A program made the position numbers and the translations under genes. A DNA stretch of 64,000 nucleotides, taken from contig CAVYKV010000002.1 in assembly GCA_963769255.1 (NCBI GenBank), forward strand, positions 62,001 through 126,000, in the 5' to 3' direction. Under the pieces are notes generated by a model, which saw only the letters and a list, made by a program, of their open reading frames with translations, made no database searches and was not told the DNA's origin. The DNA is from JAKACA01 sp963769255 (GTDB lineage Bacteria > Actinomycetota > Acidimicrobiia > Acidimicrobiales > Bog-793). This document shows, one piece after another, positions 7,906 through 17,659 of this stretch (position 1 is its first letter; each line of letters opens with the position of its first letter).

Positions 7906-9894
7906 TCACTCCTCCGTCGTGCGGCCGAGGGCGAGGTCGACCGCCGCCGTCGTCGAGAGCACCCGCCCGCCGGCGTACTCGGCCTCCCGCACGTCGTCGG
8001 GCAGGAGGCGGGCGAGCTCGGCGCGCGCCTCCTCCCGCAGGCGGTCCTCCGTGGTCGTCCAGCCGAAGCTGCGCACCTCGACGGCCGACTCGATGGCGGC
8101 GTCGGCGGCACCGTGCAGCCGGGCTGCCCGCCGGCCCTCCTCCCGCCACGTCGCACAGCAGGCGGCGGCGAAGAGCAGCCCGCACAGCTGTGCCTGCAGA
8201 CCCTGTCGGCGGGCCCTCACGAGGCAGGCCCGCACGAGCAGCTCGGCCGCCTCCAGCTCGCCCTCGGCGATGAGCGCCGTGGCGAGGTCGGACTGGTTCG
8301 TGAAGACGAAGTAACTCGCCCCGATCTCGGCGGACAGCGCCACCGCCTCCTCCAAGAAGCGACGGCCCTCCTCCACGCGGTCGGCCAGGAAGCTGAGGCC
8401 GGAGAGGTCGTACAGCTCCAACGAGATCGAGAGCTTGTCGCCCGCCCGCCGGAAGCACTGCAGCGCCTCGGCGTGCATGGCCTCGCTGCGCTCGAAGTCG
8501 ATGGTCCGCTCGAAGTGGGCGAGATTGCGCAGCATGTGCCCGACGAGGTGGTCGTCCCCCGTGGCACGGGCCACCTCGAGCGCCTCGGCGGCCCGAGCCG
8601 CCGCCAAGGCGTCGTCGTGGGCGATGTAGGCGACCCCGGACATGAGGAGGATGCCCCAGGCCAGCAGCGTTTGGTCGCCCGTGGCGCGGCAGGCCTCGAA
8701 CGCCGCCTCCGCCGTGGCCGCCGCCCGCTCGCCCACCCACTCCTCCGTCCCGCGGAACTGGCTCTCGGCGGAGGCGAGCGTCACGAGCGCCCTCGCCACT
8801 ACGCCGCCGTCGCTGCCGCCGGGGTGTTGTGCCGCCTCACGCAGGTACGGCAACACGTCGTGGTACCCCCGGCTCCAGAGGAACCATTGCAGGGCCGCTC
8901 CGAGCCGCAGCACCGCCTCGACGTCGTGCTCGCCCGCCAGGTGGGCAAAGGTGACCCGCAGGTTCTCCCAGTCGCGGTCGAGCCGCAGCAGCCACTCTCC
9001 CTGCCGCGGCCCGTCGAGCTCTGGGGCCGCCCGCTCGGCGAGATCGAGGAAGAAGGCGGCGTGCCGTTCCCGCGCCGCCAGCACGGCCTCCTCGCCGTCG
9101 GCGCGCAGCATCTCCTCGGCGGCGTAGTCCGCCATCGTCTCGAGGAGCCGGTAGCGCAGCGAGCCGGACGAGCGCTCGGCGACGACGAGGCTCTTGTCGA
9201 CGAGCGAGCCGAGGAGGTCGGCCACGTCGAAGGCGTCGATGTCGCCGGCGGCGCCGACCGCCTCGGCCGCCTCCAGCTCGAAACCCCCCGCGAACACCGA
9301 CAACCGCCTCATCAACGCCTTCTCGGCGGCGGAGAGGAGGCCGAAGGACCAGTCGACCATCGCCTGCAGCGTCTGCTGACGCGGCAAGGCGTTGCGACTC
9401 CCGCCGGTGAGCAGCCGGAAGCGTTGGTCGAGGCGCTCGTGGAGGTTGAGCAGGGACATGGACGAGAGCCGGGCGGCGGCGAGCTCGAGGGCGAGGGGAA
9501 TGCCGTCGAGGCGGCGGCAGATCGAGCCGACGAGGCCGGCGGCGGCGTCGTCGAGGACGAGGGAGGCGTCCTGGGCGCGGGCGCGCTGCGTGAAGAGGCG
9601 GACCGAGTCGAAGCGGTCGAGCTCCGCCATCGTCTCGGCTCCGACAGGCGGCAGGTCGAGCGACGGCACTCGATAGACGCGCTCGCCGTCGACGCCGAGC
9701 GGCTCGCGGGAGGTGGCGAGCAGGCGGACCTGCGGGCAGCCGCGGCTCAACCGCTCGGCGAGACGGGCGCAGGCGTCCACGAGATGCTCGCAGTTGTCGA
9801 GGATGACGAGCAGCCGCTGGTCGCTCAGGGTGTGGACGAGCGTGTCGGCGAGCGGCCGCCCCCCTTGCTCGCCGACCCCGAGGACGGCGGCCGC
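7906..9894 (-). pseudogene. 5'-truncated AfsR/LuxR-type ATPase regulator lacking its P-loop
   Basis: The frame encodes the C-terminal part of a signal-transduction ATPase. It has Walker B LLVILDNCEHL, then ATSREPL, the GIPLALELAAARL sensor motif, LPRQQTLQAMVDWSF, and a long helical TPR-like tail. Similarity runs upstream of the first usable start (GTG 9780) to about 9894 (AAAVLGVGEQGGRPL). The only upstream codons before an in-frame TGA at 9945-9943 include no ATG, GTG or TTG. The Walker A loop and any N-terminal SARP or cyclase domain are absent, and the divergent lysE gene occupies that space. Starting at GTG 9780 would give a 624-residue protein without nucleotide binding. I treat it as a truncated remnant. 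Confidence 0.75.
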
Positions 9895-9899
9895 CCACC

Positions 9900-9905
9900 T
9901 ACGCT
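9900..9905 (+). promoter_or_regulatory. Probable -10 box of the LysE-family gene (leaderless)
   Basis: TACGCT lies 6 bases before the GTG start at 9912. It falls inside the upstream remnant of the divergent truncated ATPase gene. Confidence 0.55.
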
Positions 9906-9911
9906 GTTGGT

Positions 9912-10550
9912 GTGCCCGCGAGCCGCCTCCTCGCCTTTTCGCTCACGGCCTTCGTCATCATCGTCATCCCCGGCCCGAGCGTGATGTTCACGATCGGCCG
10001 CGCCCTCGCCCACGGCCGGCGGGCAGCCCTTCTCACCGTCGTCGGCAACGCCATCGGGGAGTACGTGCAGGTGGTCGTCGTGGCCGTCGGCATCGGGGTC
10101 CTCGTGGAGCGGTCGCTCCTCCTCCTCGAGATCGTGCGCCTCGCAGGCGCCGCCTACCTCGTGTTCCTCGGCGTGCAGGCCTGGCGCAAACGGCGGACGC
10201 TCGCCTCGGTCGTAGGTGCGGCGGCGGTGCCGCTGCGCAGTGGGCGGCGGACGACGTTGGAGGGTGCCGTCGTCGGGGCGACCAACCCGAAGACGATCAT
10301 CTTCCTCACGGCCATCCTCCCGCAGTTCGTGGCGAAGGCGAGCGGTCACGTGCCGCTGCAAATCCTGTTGCTAGGCGCCGTCTTCAGCGGCATCGCCCTT
10401 CTCTCCGACAGCGTCTGGGCACTCGGTGCCGGCTTCTTCCGGTCGTGGTTCGCCCGTTCCCCCCGCCGCCTGGAGCTCGTCGGCGGCACCGGCGGGCTCG
10501 CCATCGTGGCCGTCGGGGTGGGCCTCGCCGTCACAGGACGCAAGACCTGA
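9912..10550 (+). CDS. LysE/RhtB-family amino-acid exporter
   Basis: The 212-residue inner-membrane protein has six hydrophobic segments and the family signature near its N terminus (IPGPSVMFTIGRALAHGRRAALLTVVGNAIGE). A second conserved stretch is VGATNPKTIIFLTAILPQF. Members of this family export amino acids or related metabolites by proton exchange. The substrate cannot be inferred here. The gene is monocistronic and starts at GTG 9912, supported by a -10-like box at a 6-base distance. Its 5' end abuts the broken end of the ATPase gene, so its arrival may have caused that truncation. Confidence 0.9.
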   Translation: MPASRLLAFSLTAFVIIVIPGPSVMFTIGRALAHGRRAALLTVVGNAIGEYVQVVVVAVGIGVLVERSLLLLEIVRLAGAAYLVFLGVQAWRKRRTLASVVGAAAVPLRSGRRTTLEGAVVGATNPKTIIFLTAILPQFVAKASGHVPLQILLLGAVFSGIALLSDSVWALGAGFFRSWFARSPRRLELVGGTGGLAIVAVGVGLAVTGRKT

Positions 10551-10592
10551 CGCCCGGCCGGCTCGCCCGGATCGTGGGGTCCGGTGCCCTTG

Positions 10593-10598
10593 TAGGCT
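10593..10598 (+). promoter_or_regulatory. Probable -10 box of glyS (leaderless)
   Basis: TAGGCT ends 6 bases before the ATG of glyS at 10605, with no ribosome-binding site between. Confidence 0.55.
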
Positions 10599-10604
10599 CC
10601 TGAG

Positions 10605-11943
10605 ATGACGACCGAGGAGGCGCCCACGCCGCGACCGGAGCTCTTCGACGCGGTCGTGAACTTGTGCAAGCGGAGGGGTTTCGTCTTTCCGTCGGCGGAG
10701 ATCTACGGGGGCATCCGCTCCACCTACGACTACGGCCCCCTCGGCGCCCTCATGCTCCGCAACGTGCGGGAGGCGTGGTGGCGGGCCATGGTGCAAGAGC
10801 GCGACGACGTCGTCCCCATCGACGCCGCCATCCTCACGAACCCGAAGGTGTGGGAGGCGTCCGGCCATCTCGCCGCCTTCACCGACCCGCTCGTCGACTG
10901 CCGCAACTGCAAGGAGCGGTGGCGGGCCGACCAGATCGGCGACGTCTGCCCGAACTGCGGGTCGAAGGATCTCCACCGAGGCGCGCCCGTTCAACCTCAT
11001 GTTCAAGACCTTCGTCGGCCCCCTGGAGGACAGCGCCTCGGTCGCCTACCTCCGCCCCGAGACGGCGCAGGGCATGTTCGTCAACTTCCTGAACGTGCTG
11101 CAGACGACACGCAAGCGGCCGCCTTTCGGCATCGCCCAGACGGGCCGGTCCTTCCGCAACGAGATCACACCGGGGAACTTCGTCTTCCGCACCCGCGAGT
11201 TCGAGATGATGGAGATGGAATTCTTCGTGCCGCCGGCCGAGAGCCCGACCTGGTTCGAGTACTGGTGCGGCGAGCGGTTCGCCTGGTACCAGCGCTACGG
11301 CATCTCGAAGGATCTCCTGCGGCTTCGCCACCACGACGCCGAGGAGCTGTCCCACTACTCCTCGGGCACGGCGGACGTCGAGTTCCTCTACCCCTGGGGA
11401 TGGGGCGAGCTCGAGGGCATCGCCAACCGCACGGACTACGACCTGCGGGCCCACTCGGCGCACTCCGGCGTCAAGCTCGAGTACTACGACCAGGCGAGCG
11501 GCGAGCGCTACGTGCCGCACGTCATCGAGCCGGCGGCCGGGACGACGCGAACGATGATGGCCATGCTCCTCGCCGCCTACGAGACCGACGTCGTCGCCGG
11601 CGAGGAGCGGACGGTGCTGCGGCTCCACCCGCGCATCGCCCCGTATTCCGTCGCCGTCCTCCCGCTCTCGAAGAAGGACACGCTGACGCCCATGGCGAAG
11701 GAGATCCTGGCGGTGCTGAGGCGGCGCTTCGTGTGCGACTACGACGAGACGCAGGCCATCGGCCGGCGTTACCGGCGCCAGGACGAGATCGGCACGCCGC
11801 TGTGCGTGACGGTCGACTTCGACTCGCTCACCGACGGGGCGGTGACGCTGCGCGACCGGGACACGACCGAGCAGGTGCGCCTGAGTGTGGCCGATCTGCC
11901 CGCCGCCGTGGCGGAGCGGCTGGAGGCCGAGTTCGTCCGCTGA
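10605..11943 (+). CDS. glyS: Glycyl-tRNA synthetase (alpha2 type), one-base frameshift
   Basis: The enzyme charges tRNA-Gly. The N-terminal frame carries FPSAEIYGGIRSTYDYGPLG and a zinc-type CRNCKERW ... CPNCGS insert up to KDL. It then shifts. Removing one C at 10973-10974 restores KDLTEARPFNLMFKTFVGP and joins the second frame. That frame has motif 2 (FRNEITPGNFVFRTREFEMMEME), motif 3 (GTTRTMMAMLL) and the anticodon-binding domain from APYSVAVLPLSKKD. The corrected protein would have 445 residues, near the family length. This should be the only glycine-charging enzyme in such a cell, so a real inactivating mutation is unlikely and a sequence error is the simplest explanation. Confidence 0.9.
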
Positions 11944-11993
11944 GACCGCCGGCGGCCGCGGGCGGGGCGGGGCTGCGCCGACAGCCGCCTGGG

Positions 11994-11999
11994 TAGGCT
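11994..11999 (+). promoter_or_regulatory. Probable -10 box of ppdK
   Basis: TAGGCT lies about 52 bases before the ppdK ATG. Unlike its leaderless neighbours, ppdK has a GAGGAAGGA ribosome-binding site before its start, which fits a transcript with a leader of about 45 bases. Confidence 0.4.
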
Positions 12000-12051
12000 C
12001 GGCGCCGCCGGCACTCCGGGCGGAGCGCCGCACGAGGAAGGATCCCCAACG

Positions 12052-14694
12052 ATGCCCTACGTCTTCGACTTCGACCACGAGCACTCACGCCCGCCCATGG
12101 AGATGAAGGACCTCCTCGGCGGGAAGGGCGCCAATCTGGCCGAGATGACGTCGGTGCTCGGGCTCCCCGTGCCGCACGGGTTCACGATCTCGACGGATGC
12201 CTGCCGGGCCTACATGGAGGGTGGGTGGCCGGAGGGCCTCTCGGAGGAGGTGGCCTCGCACCTCCGGCGACTGCAGGACCGCATGGGGCGCCAGCTGGGC
12301 GACGCCGGTGACCCGCTCCTCGTCTCGGTCCGCTCGGGGGCGAAGTTCTCCATGCCAGGCATGATGGACACGGTCCTCAACCTCGGCCTCAACGACGCCT
12401 CCGTGGCAGGTCTCGCCGCGCAGACCGGTGACGAGCGCTTCGCCTACGACTCCTACCGGCGCTTCGTCCAGATGTACGGGAGGATCGTCCTCGGCATCGC
12501 CGGCTCGGTGCTGGAGGGGCCGCTCGAGGCCGCGAAACAGCGCTGCGGGGCTCGCACCGACGCCGAGATCCCCGCCGCCGAGCTGAAGTCGCTCGTGGAC
12601 GAGCTGAAGGAGGTCGTGCGGCAGGAGACGGGGGCACCGTTCCCGGAGGCACCCCTCGACCAGCTGCGAGGCGCCGTGGAGGCGGTCTTCGGCTCGTGGA
12701 ACGGTGCCCGCGCCGTCGCCTACCGGGTACGCGAGCGCATCCCGCACGACCTCGGCACGGCCGTCAACGTGCAGGCCATGGTGTTCGGGAACCGCGACGA
12801 CGACTCCGGCACGGGCGTCGGCTTCACACGGGACCCGGCGACGGGGGCGCAGGGTGCCTACGGCGACTTCCTCGTGAACGCCCAGGGGGAGGACGTCGTC
12901 GCCGGCATCCGCAACACGCTCCCCCTCTCGGACCTCGAGGGCATCTTCCCCGCCATCTATGCCGAGCTCCTGGACATCTTCGCCCGGCTGGAGGCGCACT
13001 ACCGGGACATGTGCGACACGGAGTTCACGATCGAGCGGGGCAAGCTCTGGATGCTGCAGACCCGGGTGGGCAAGCGGACGGGGCGGGCGGCGTTCCGCAT
13101 GGCCGTCGACATGGTGGCCGACCCCGTCATCAAGCTGAGCCACGAGGAGGCCCTGCAGCGGGTGACGGCCGAGCACGTCGACCAGGTGCTCCACCCGCAG
13201 TTCGCCGATACGTCGGCCCCGGCGCTCACGAAGGGGCTCGGCGCCTCCCCAGGGGCGGCCGTCGGCAAGGTGGTCTTCAGCGCCGACGCCGCCGCCCAGG
13301 CGGCTCAGCGGGGCGAGCACGTCGTGCTCGTGCGCTCCGAAACGAGCCCTGAGGACGTCCACGGCATGCTCGCCGCCCAGGGCGTGCTGACGGCCCGCGG
13401 CGGCCTCGTGTCGCACGCCGCCGTCGTGGCGCGGGGCTGGGGCAAGCCGGCCGTCGTCGGGGCCGAGGCCATCAGAATCAACGAGGCGGCGAAGTCCTTC
13501 AGCGTCGGGGGCACGGTCGTGCACGAGGGGGACGTCATCTCGATCGACGGATCGAGCGGCACCGTCGTCATCGGCGAGGTCGCCCTCACGGCGGCTGCGT
13601 CGCCGCCCGAGATGGACACGATCCTCGGCTGGGCGGACGACGTCCGCCGGGGGCGCCTCGGTGTGCGGGCGAACGCCGACAACGGCCCCGACGCCGCCAA
13701 CGCCCGCCGGCTCGGTGCCGAGGGCATCGGGTTGTGCCGGACCGAGCACATGTTTCTCGGCGAGGACCGGCTCCCCGTCGTTCGGCGGATGATCCTGGCC
13801 GACTCGGCCGAGGACGAAGCGGCCGCCCTCGAGGAGCTCCGCAAGGTGCAGCGCACCGACTTCGTCGACATCCTCGAGGCGATGGACGGGCTGCCCGTCG
13901 TCGTGCGCCTGCTCGACCCGCCCTTACACGAGTTCCTTCCCGACGTGGAGCACCTCGCCGTGAAGGAGGCGACGGAAGGCCTCAGCGACGAGGAGCGCCG
14001 CCTCTACGAGGCCGCTCGCTCGTGGCGGGAGGCGAACCCGATGCTCGGCACGCGGGGCGTCCGCCTCGGGGTCATCAAGCCCGGGCTGTACGCCATGCAG
14101 GTGCGCGCCCTCATGGAGGCCGCCCTCGACCGGGTGCGGGCCGGCGGGCACCCCGTCGTCGAGGTGATGATCCCGCTCACGATCTCCCGCGAGGAGCTCG
14201 CCCTCGCCCGTTCGTGGGTGGTGGAGGCCATCGCGGCCGCCGAGGAGGGCGCCACGAGCGAGGCGGAGCGAGTCGAGGTCCTCATCGGCACGATGATCGA
14301 GACGCCGCGGGCCGCCCTCGTCGCCGGCGAGATCGCCGAGGAGGCCGACTTCTTCTCGTTCGGGACGAACGACCTCACGCAGATGACCTTCGGCTTCAGC
14401 CGCGACGACGTCGAGGGGCGCATGATGACGGCCTACCTCGAGAAGGGGCTGCTGCGTGCGAACCCCTTCGAGACCGTCGACCCCGTCGGGGTGGGCGAGC
14501 TCGTGCGCCTCGCCGTGGAGCGGGGCCGGGCGACCCGGCCGGGTCTCGACATCGGTGTCTGCGGAGAGCACGGCGGTGATCCCGCCTCCATCGACGTCTT
14601 CTTCAAGGCCGGCGTCGACTACGTGAGCTGCTCGCCCTACCGGGTGCCGATCGCACGCCTGGCGGCGGCGCAGTCGGTGCTGGCCGCTTCGTAG
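12052..14694 (+). CDS. ppdK: Pyruvate, phosphate dikinase
   Basis: The 880-residue protein has the full three-part architecture. An ATP-grasp nucleotide-binding part begins KDLLGGKGANLAEM and includes the SVRSGAKFSMPGMMDTVLN region. The central phosphohistidine domain carries GGLVSHAAVVARGWGKPAV, whose histidine is phosphorylated. The C-terminal PEP/pyruvate TIM barrel ends CGEHGGDPASIDVFFKAGVDY. It interconverts pyruvate, ATP and phosphate with PEP, AMP and pyrophosphate, and can act in gluconeogenesis or in pyrophosphate-driven glycolysis. No PPDK regulatory protein gene is seen nearby. The start is ATG 12052 behind a good ribosome-binding site. The assignment is secure. Confidence 0.95.
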   Translation: MPYVFDFDHEHSRPPMEMKDLLGGKGANLAEMTSVLGLPVPHGFTISTDACRAYMEGGWPEGLSEEVASHLRRLQDRMGRQLGDAGDPLLVSVRSGAKFSMPGMMDTVLNLGLNDASVAGLAAQTGDERFAYDSYRRFVQMYGRIVLGIAGSVLEGPLEAAKQRCGARTDAEIPAAELKSLVDELKEVVRQETGAPFPEAPLDQLRGAVEAVFGSWNGARAVAYRVRERIPHDLGTAVNVQAMVFGNRDDDSGTGVGFTRDPATGAQGAYGDFLVNAQGEDVVAGIRNTLPLSDLEGIFPAIYAELLDIFARLEAHYRDMCDTEFTIERGKLWMLQTRVGKRTGRAAFRMAVDMVADPVIKLSHEEALQRVTAEHVDQVLHPQFADTSAPALTKGLGASPGAAVGKVVFSADAAAQAAQRGEHVVLVRSETSPEDVHGMLAAQGVLTARGGLVSHAAVVARGWGKPAVVGAEAIRINEAAKSFSVGGTVVHEGDVISIDGSSGTVVIGEVALTAAASPPEMDTILGWADDVRRGRLGVRANADNGPDAANARRLGAEGIGLCRTEHMFLGEDRLPVVRRMILADSAEDEAAALEELRKVQRTDFVDILEAMDGLPVVVRLLDPPLHEFLPDVEHLAVKEATEGLSDEERRLYEAARSWREANPMLGTRGVRLGVIKPGLYAMQVRALMEAALDRVRAGGHPVVEVMIPLTISREELALARSWVVEAIAAAEEGATSEAERVEVLIGTMIETPRAALVAGEIAEEADFFSFGTNDLTQMTFGFSRDDVEGRMMTAYLEKGLLRANPFETVDPVGVGELVRLAVERGRATRPGLDIGVCGEHGGDPASIDVFFKAGVDYVSCSPYRVPIARLAAAQSVLAAS

Positions 14695-14753
14695 GTCGGG
14701 CGGTCCGGCGGGCGCCGGCCGAGCCGCCGCCATCGCCCGGCGCCCCGAGGCGT

Positions 14754-14759
14754 TACCGT
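14754..14759 (+). promoter_or_regulatory. Probable -10 box of the dnaG-rpoD operon
   Basis: TACCGT lies 8 bases before the dnaG ATG at 14768, so the message would have little or no leader. Confidence 0.45.
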
Positions 14760-14767
14760 TCGCATCG

Positions 14768-16600
14768 ATGGGCATCCCCGACGAGGACGTCGCGCAGGTC
14801 CGGGCGTCGACCGACATCGTCGCCCTCATCGGCGAGTACACCCCCCTGAAGCGCGTCGGCCGCCGGTTCGTCGGGCTCTGCCCGTTCCACGCCGAGAAGA
14901 CGGGCTCCTTCAGCGTGAACGCCGAGCAGGGCCTCTACTACTGCTTCGGGTGCCAGGCGTCGGGCGATGCCATCAGCTTCCTGCGGGCCATCGAGGGCTG
15001 CGACTTCGTGGAGGCCGTGGAGCGCCTCGGCGCCCGCGCCGGCGTCACGGTGCGCCAGGAGGCCGGCCGGGGGCACAAGGACCACGAGCAGTACGAGGCG
15101 CTGAAGGAGGCGATGCGGCGCGCCGTCGCCATCTACCACGAGCGGCTCCTCAGCCACGCCGACGCCAACCAGGCGAGGCAGTACCTGCGTTCCCGTGGCT
15201 ACGACGGAGCCGTCGTGCGGCAGTTCCAGCTCGGTTGGTCCCCGGAACGGGGCGCCAACCTCGCGAAGGCGCTCGGCCTCCCCGTCCCCGTCCTGGAAGC
15301 CGCCGGACTCGTGCACGATGGGTCGTACGGCCCGCAGGACAGCTTCCGCGGGCGGGTCATCTTCCCCATCTTCGACCCCTCCGGCACACCCATCGCCCTC
15401 GGGGGCCGCATCCTCCCGGGAGGGGGCGGCGGCGACGGCGGAGCCGGCCCGAAGTACCGCAACTCGAAAGAAACCCCCATCTACTCCAAACGACGCACCC
15501 TCTACGGCCTCAACTGGGCGCGCCAGGGAATCGTGCACTCGAACGAGATCGTCGTCTGCGAGGGCTACACGGACGTCATCGGGCTCTTCACGGCGGGGAT
15601 CCCCCGGGCGGTCGCCACCTGCGGGACCGCCCTCACCGATGAGCACTTCCAGGTGATCGCACGTTTTGCCCGCCGCGTGGTGCTCGCCTTCGACGCCGAC
15701 ACGGCCGGGCAATCGGCCGCCTCCCGCTTCTACGAGTGGGAGAGCCGCCACGACCTCGAGGTCTCCGTGGCGGCCCTGCCGTCGGGAAGCGACCCCGGGG
15801 AGCTCGCCCAGCGCGACCCCGACGGCCTGAGAGCGGCCGTGTCAGAAGCACGTCCCTTCCTCGGCTTCCGGGTCGATCGAGCGCTCGCCTCCGGCGATTT
15901 CCGCTCGCCGGAGGGACGGGTACGGGCGGCGGCCGCCGCCGTCGCCATGATCGCCGAGCACCCGAACGGGCTCGTGCGCGACCAGTACCTCGTGACGATC
16001 GCCGACCGCACCCGCATCGACGTCGAGCAGCTCCGCCCCTACCTCGAGCGGCCCGCGTCGCACAACGGGGGCTCACCGGAACCGGTCACCGTCACGACGT
16101 CGCGCCGTCCCTCTGCCACCGGCGAGGGCCAACGGGCAGCCCGTGACGCCCTGGCACTCGCCATCCACAACCCCGCCGCCATGGCCGACCGTCTCGACGA
16201 ATGCCTGTTCGTCGACCCCCTGCAGCGCGATGCCTACCTCGTGCTGGCCCAGGCGACGAGCCTCCACCAAGCCATCGAGACCTCCCCCGACGACATCGCC
16301 GACCTCCTCCGCCAGCTGGCAGTGGGCGAGGCGGAGGCCGACGCCGACCCGACCGTCGTCATCCTCGTCCGGGCGGCGGCGACGCGGGCGATGGCAGAGC
16401 TCGAGTCGGAGGCGCGATCAGCCGAGGCGGCCGGCGACTCGGAAGGCTTCGGGCAGGCGGCGCACGACATCTCGTTCCTCAAGGCGGAGCTCGAGATCAT
16501 GCAGGAACCGGGCGTGAGCGAGACGCCACCGCAACCCGTGATCGACGCCGCCCACCACTTGTTAGGGTGGCTGCAGGGACGCCGAGGGGAGGGCGGGTGA
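14768..16600 (+). CDS. dnaG: DNA primase
   Basis: The 610-residue protein makes RNA primers for replication. It has the CHC2 zinc-binding domain near the N terminus (LCPFHAEKTGSF ... YYCFGCQASGDAISF). The catalytic core follows with the TOPRIM acidic motifs EGYTDVIGLF and FDADTAGQSA. A helical C-terminal region would contact DnaB helicase. Its stop overlaps the start of rpoD (GTGA), which recreates the primase-sigma factor part of the macromolecular synthesis operon. The rpsU gene sometimes found upstream is absent; ppdK lies there instead. Confidence 0.95.
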   Translation: MGIPDEDVAQVRASTDIVALIGEYTPLKRVGRRFVGLCPFHAEKTGSFSVNAEQGLYYCFGCQASGDAISFLRAIEGCDFVEAVERLGARAGVTVRQEAGRGHKDHEQYEALKEAMRRAVAIYHERLLSHADANQARQYLRSRGYDGAVVRQFQLGWSPERGANLAKALGLPVPVLEAAGLVHDGSYGPQDSFRGRVIFPIFDPSGTPIALGGRILPGGGGGDGGAGPKYRNSKETPIYSKRRTLYGLNWARQGIVHSNEIVVCEGYTDVIGLFTAGIPRAVATCGTALTDEHFQVIARFARRVVLAFDADTAGQSAASRFYEWESRHDLEVSVAALPSGSDPGELAQRDPDGLRAAVSEARPFLGFRVDRALASGDFRSPEGRVRAAAAAVAMIAEHPNGLVRDQYLVTIADRTRIDVEQLRPYLERPASHNGGSPEPVTVTTSRRPSATGEGQRAARDALALAIHNPAAMADRLDECLFVDPLQRDAYLVLAQATSLHQAIETSPDDIADLLRQLAVGEAEADADPTVVILVRAAATRAMAELESEARSAEAAGDSEGFGQAAHDISFLKAELEIMQEPGVSETPPQPVIDAAHHLLGWLQGRRGEGG

Positions 16601-17646
16601 GCAGTTCGAGCGGACCGGACGACTTGGCGGGCAGCCAGGTCGAGTCGAACGAGGAACGCCGAGCCCGCATCGCCTCCGCCCTCAGCCTGCGTGACTACAG
16701 CGGATCCTCCGGAGGCGGCACCGATCCGGTGCGGGCGTATCTCAAGGAGATCGGCCGCGTCTCGCTCCTCACGCCCGAGCTGGAGGTCCTCTGCGCCCAG
16801 CAGATCGAGTCCGGCGTCGAGGCGTCTGCCATCTACGAGTCCTGGCAAGCCGAGGGCAAGCTCGACCAGATCGCCTTCGCCGAGCGGCGCAAGGTCGAGC
16901 GCACGATCCGCCTGGGACAAGACGGCAAGGACCTCCTCATCGAGGCGAACCTGCGCCTCGTCGTCTCCATCGCCAAGCGCTACCGCAACCGGGGGATGCC
17001 CTTTCTCGACCTCATCCAGGAGGGCAACCTCGGCCTCATGCGGGCGGTGGAGAAGTTCGACCACCGGAGGGGTTTCAAGTTCTCGACGTACGCCACGTGG
17101 TGGATCCGCCAGGCGATCACGCGGGCGGTTGCCGACCAGGCCCGCACCATCCGGATCCCCGTCCACCTCGTCGAGACGATCAACAAGGTCACCCGTTCGC
17201 AGCGCCAGCTCTCTCAGGAGCTCGGCCGTGAGCCGACCGTCGAGGAGATCGCCGCCCGGATCGAATTCCCCGTCGATCGGGTGCGCGAGCTCCAGCGCAT
17301 CAGCCAGGACACCATCTCACTCGAGCAGCCGCTCGGGGACGAGGAGGACTTCAGCCTCTCGGACCTCTTGGAGGACCAGACGGCGGAGGTGCCGTCCGAT
17401 GCCGCCACCCGCATCCTCCTCAACGAGGCCGTCAAGCGCGCCCTCGGAGAGCTGAGCGAGCGCGAGCAGGAGGTGGTGCGGCTGCGTTTCGGCCTCGACG
17501 ACGGGCGAATCCGCACGCTCGAGGAGGTCGGGCAGATCTTCGGCGTCACCCGGGAGCGCATCCGCCAGATCGAGATGAAGACGCTCGCCAAGCTGCGCCA
17601 CCCACAGGTGTCGAGGCCACTTCGCGACTACGTCGAAGGCGACTGA
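16597..17646 (+). CDS. rpoD: Primary RNA polymerase sigma factor
   Basis: The start is GTG 16597, overlapping dnaG. The 349-residue protein lacks a long region 1.1 and begins near region 1.2 (DPVRAYLKEIGRVSLLT). Region 2 is typical of primary sigma factors (EANLRLVVSIAKRYRNRGMPFLDLIQEG, then FSTYATWWIRQAITRA). Region 3 follows, and region 4 has ERIRQIEMKTLAKLRHP for -35 recognition. It directs core polymerase to housekeeping promoters. The TANNNT boxes seen before many genes in this window fit recognition by such a factor. Coupling to dnaG links replication and transcription capacity. Confidence 0.95.
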   Translation: MSSSSGPDDLAGSQVESNEERRARIASALSLRDYSGSSGGGTDPVRAYLKEIGRVSLLTPELEVLCAQQIESGVEASAIYESWQAEGKLDQIAFAERRKVERTIRLGQDGKDLLIEANLRLVVSIAKRYRNRGMPFLDLIQEGNLGLMRAVEKFDHRRGFKFSTYATWWIRQAITRAVADQARTIRIPVHLVETINKVTRSQRQLSQELGREPTVEEIAARIEFPVDRVRELQRISQDTISLEQPLGDEEDFSLSDLLEDQTAEVPSDAATRILLNEAVKRALGELSEREQEVVRLRFGLDDGRIRTLEEVGQIFGVTRERIRQIEMKTLAKLRHPQVSRPLRDYVEGD

Positions 17647-17659
17647 CCGCTCCCCGCCG

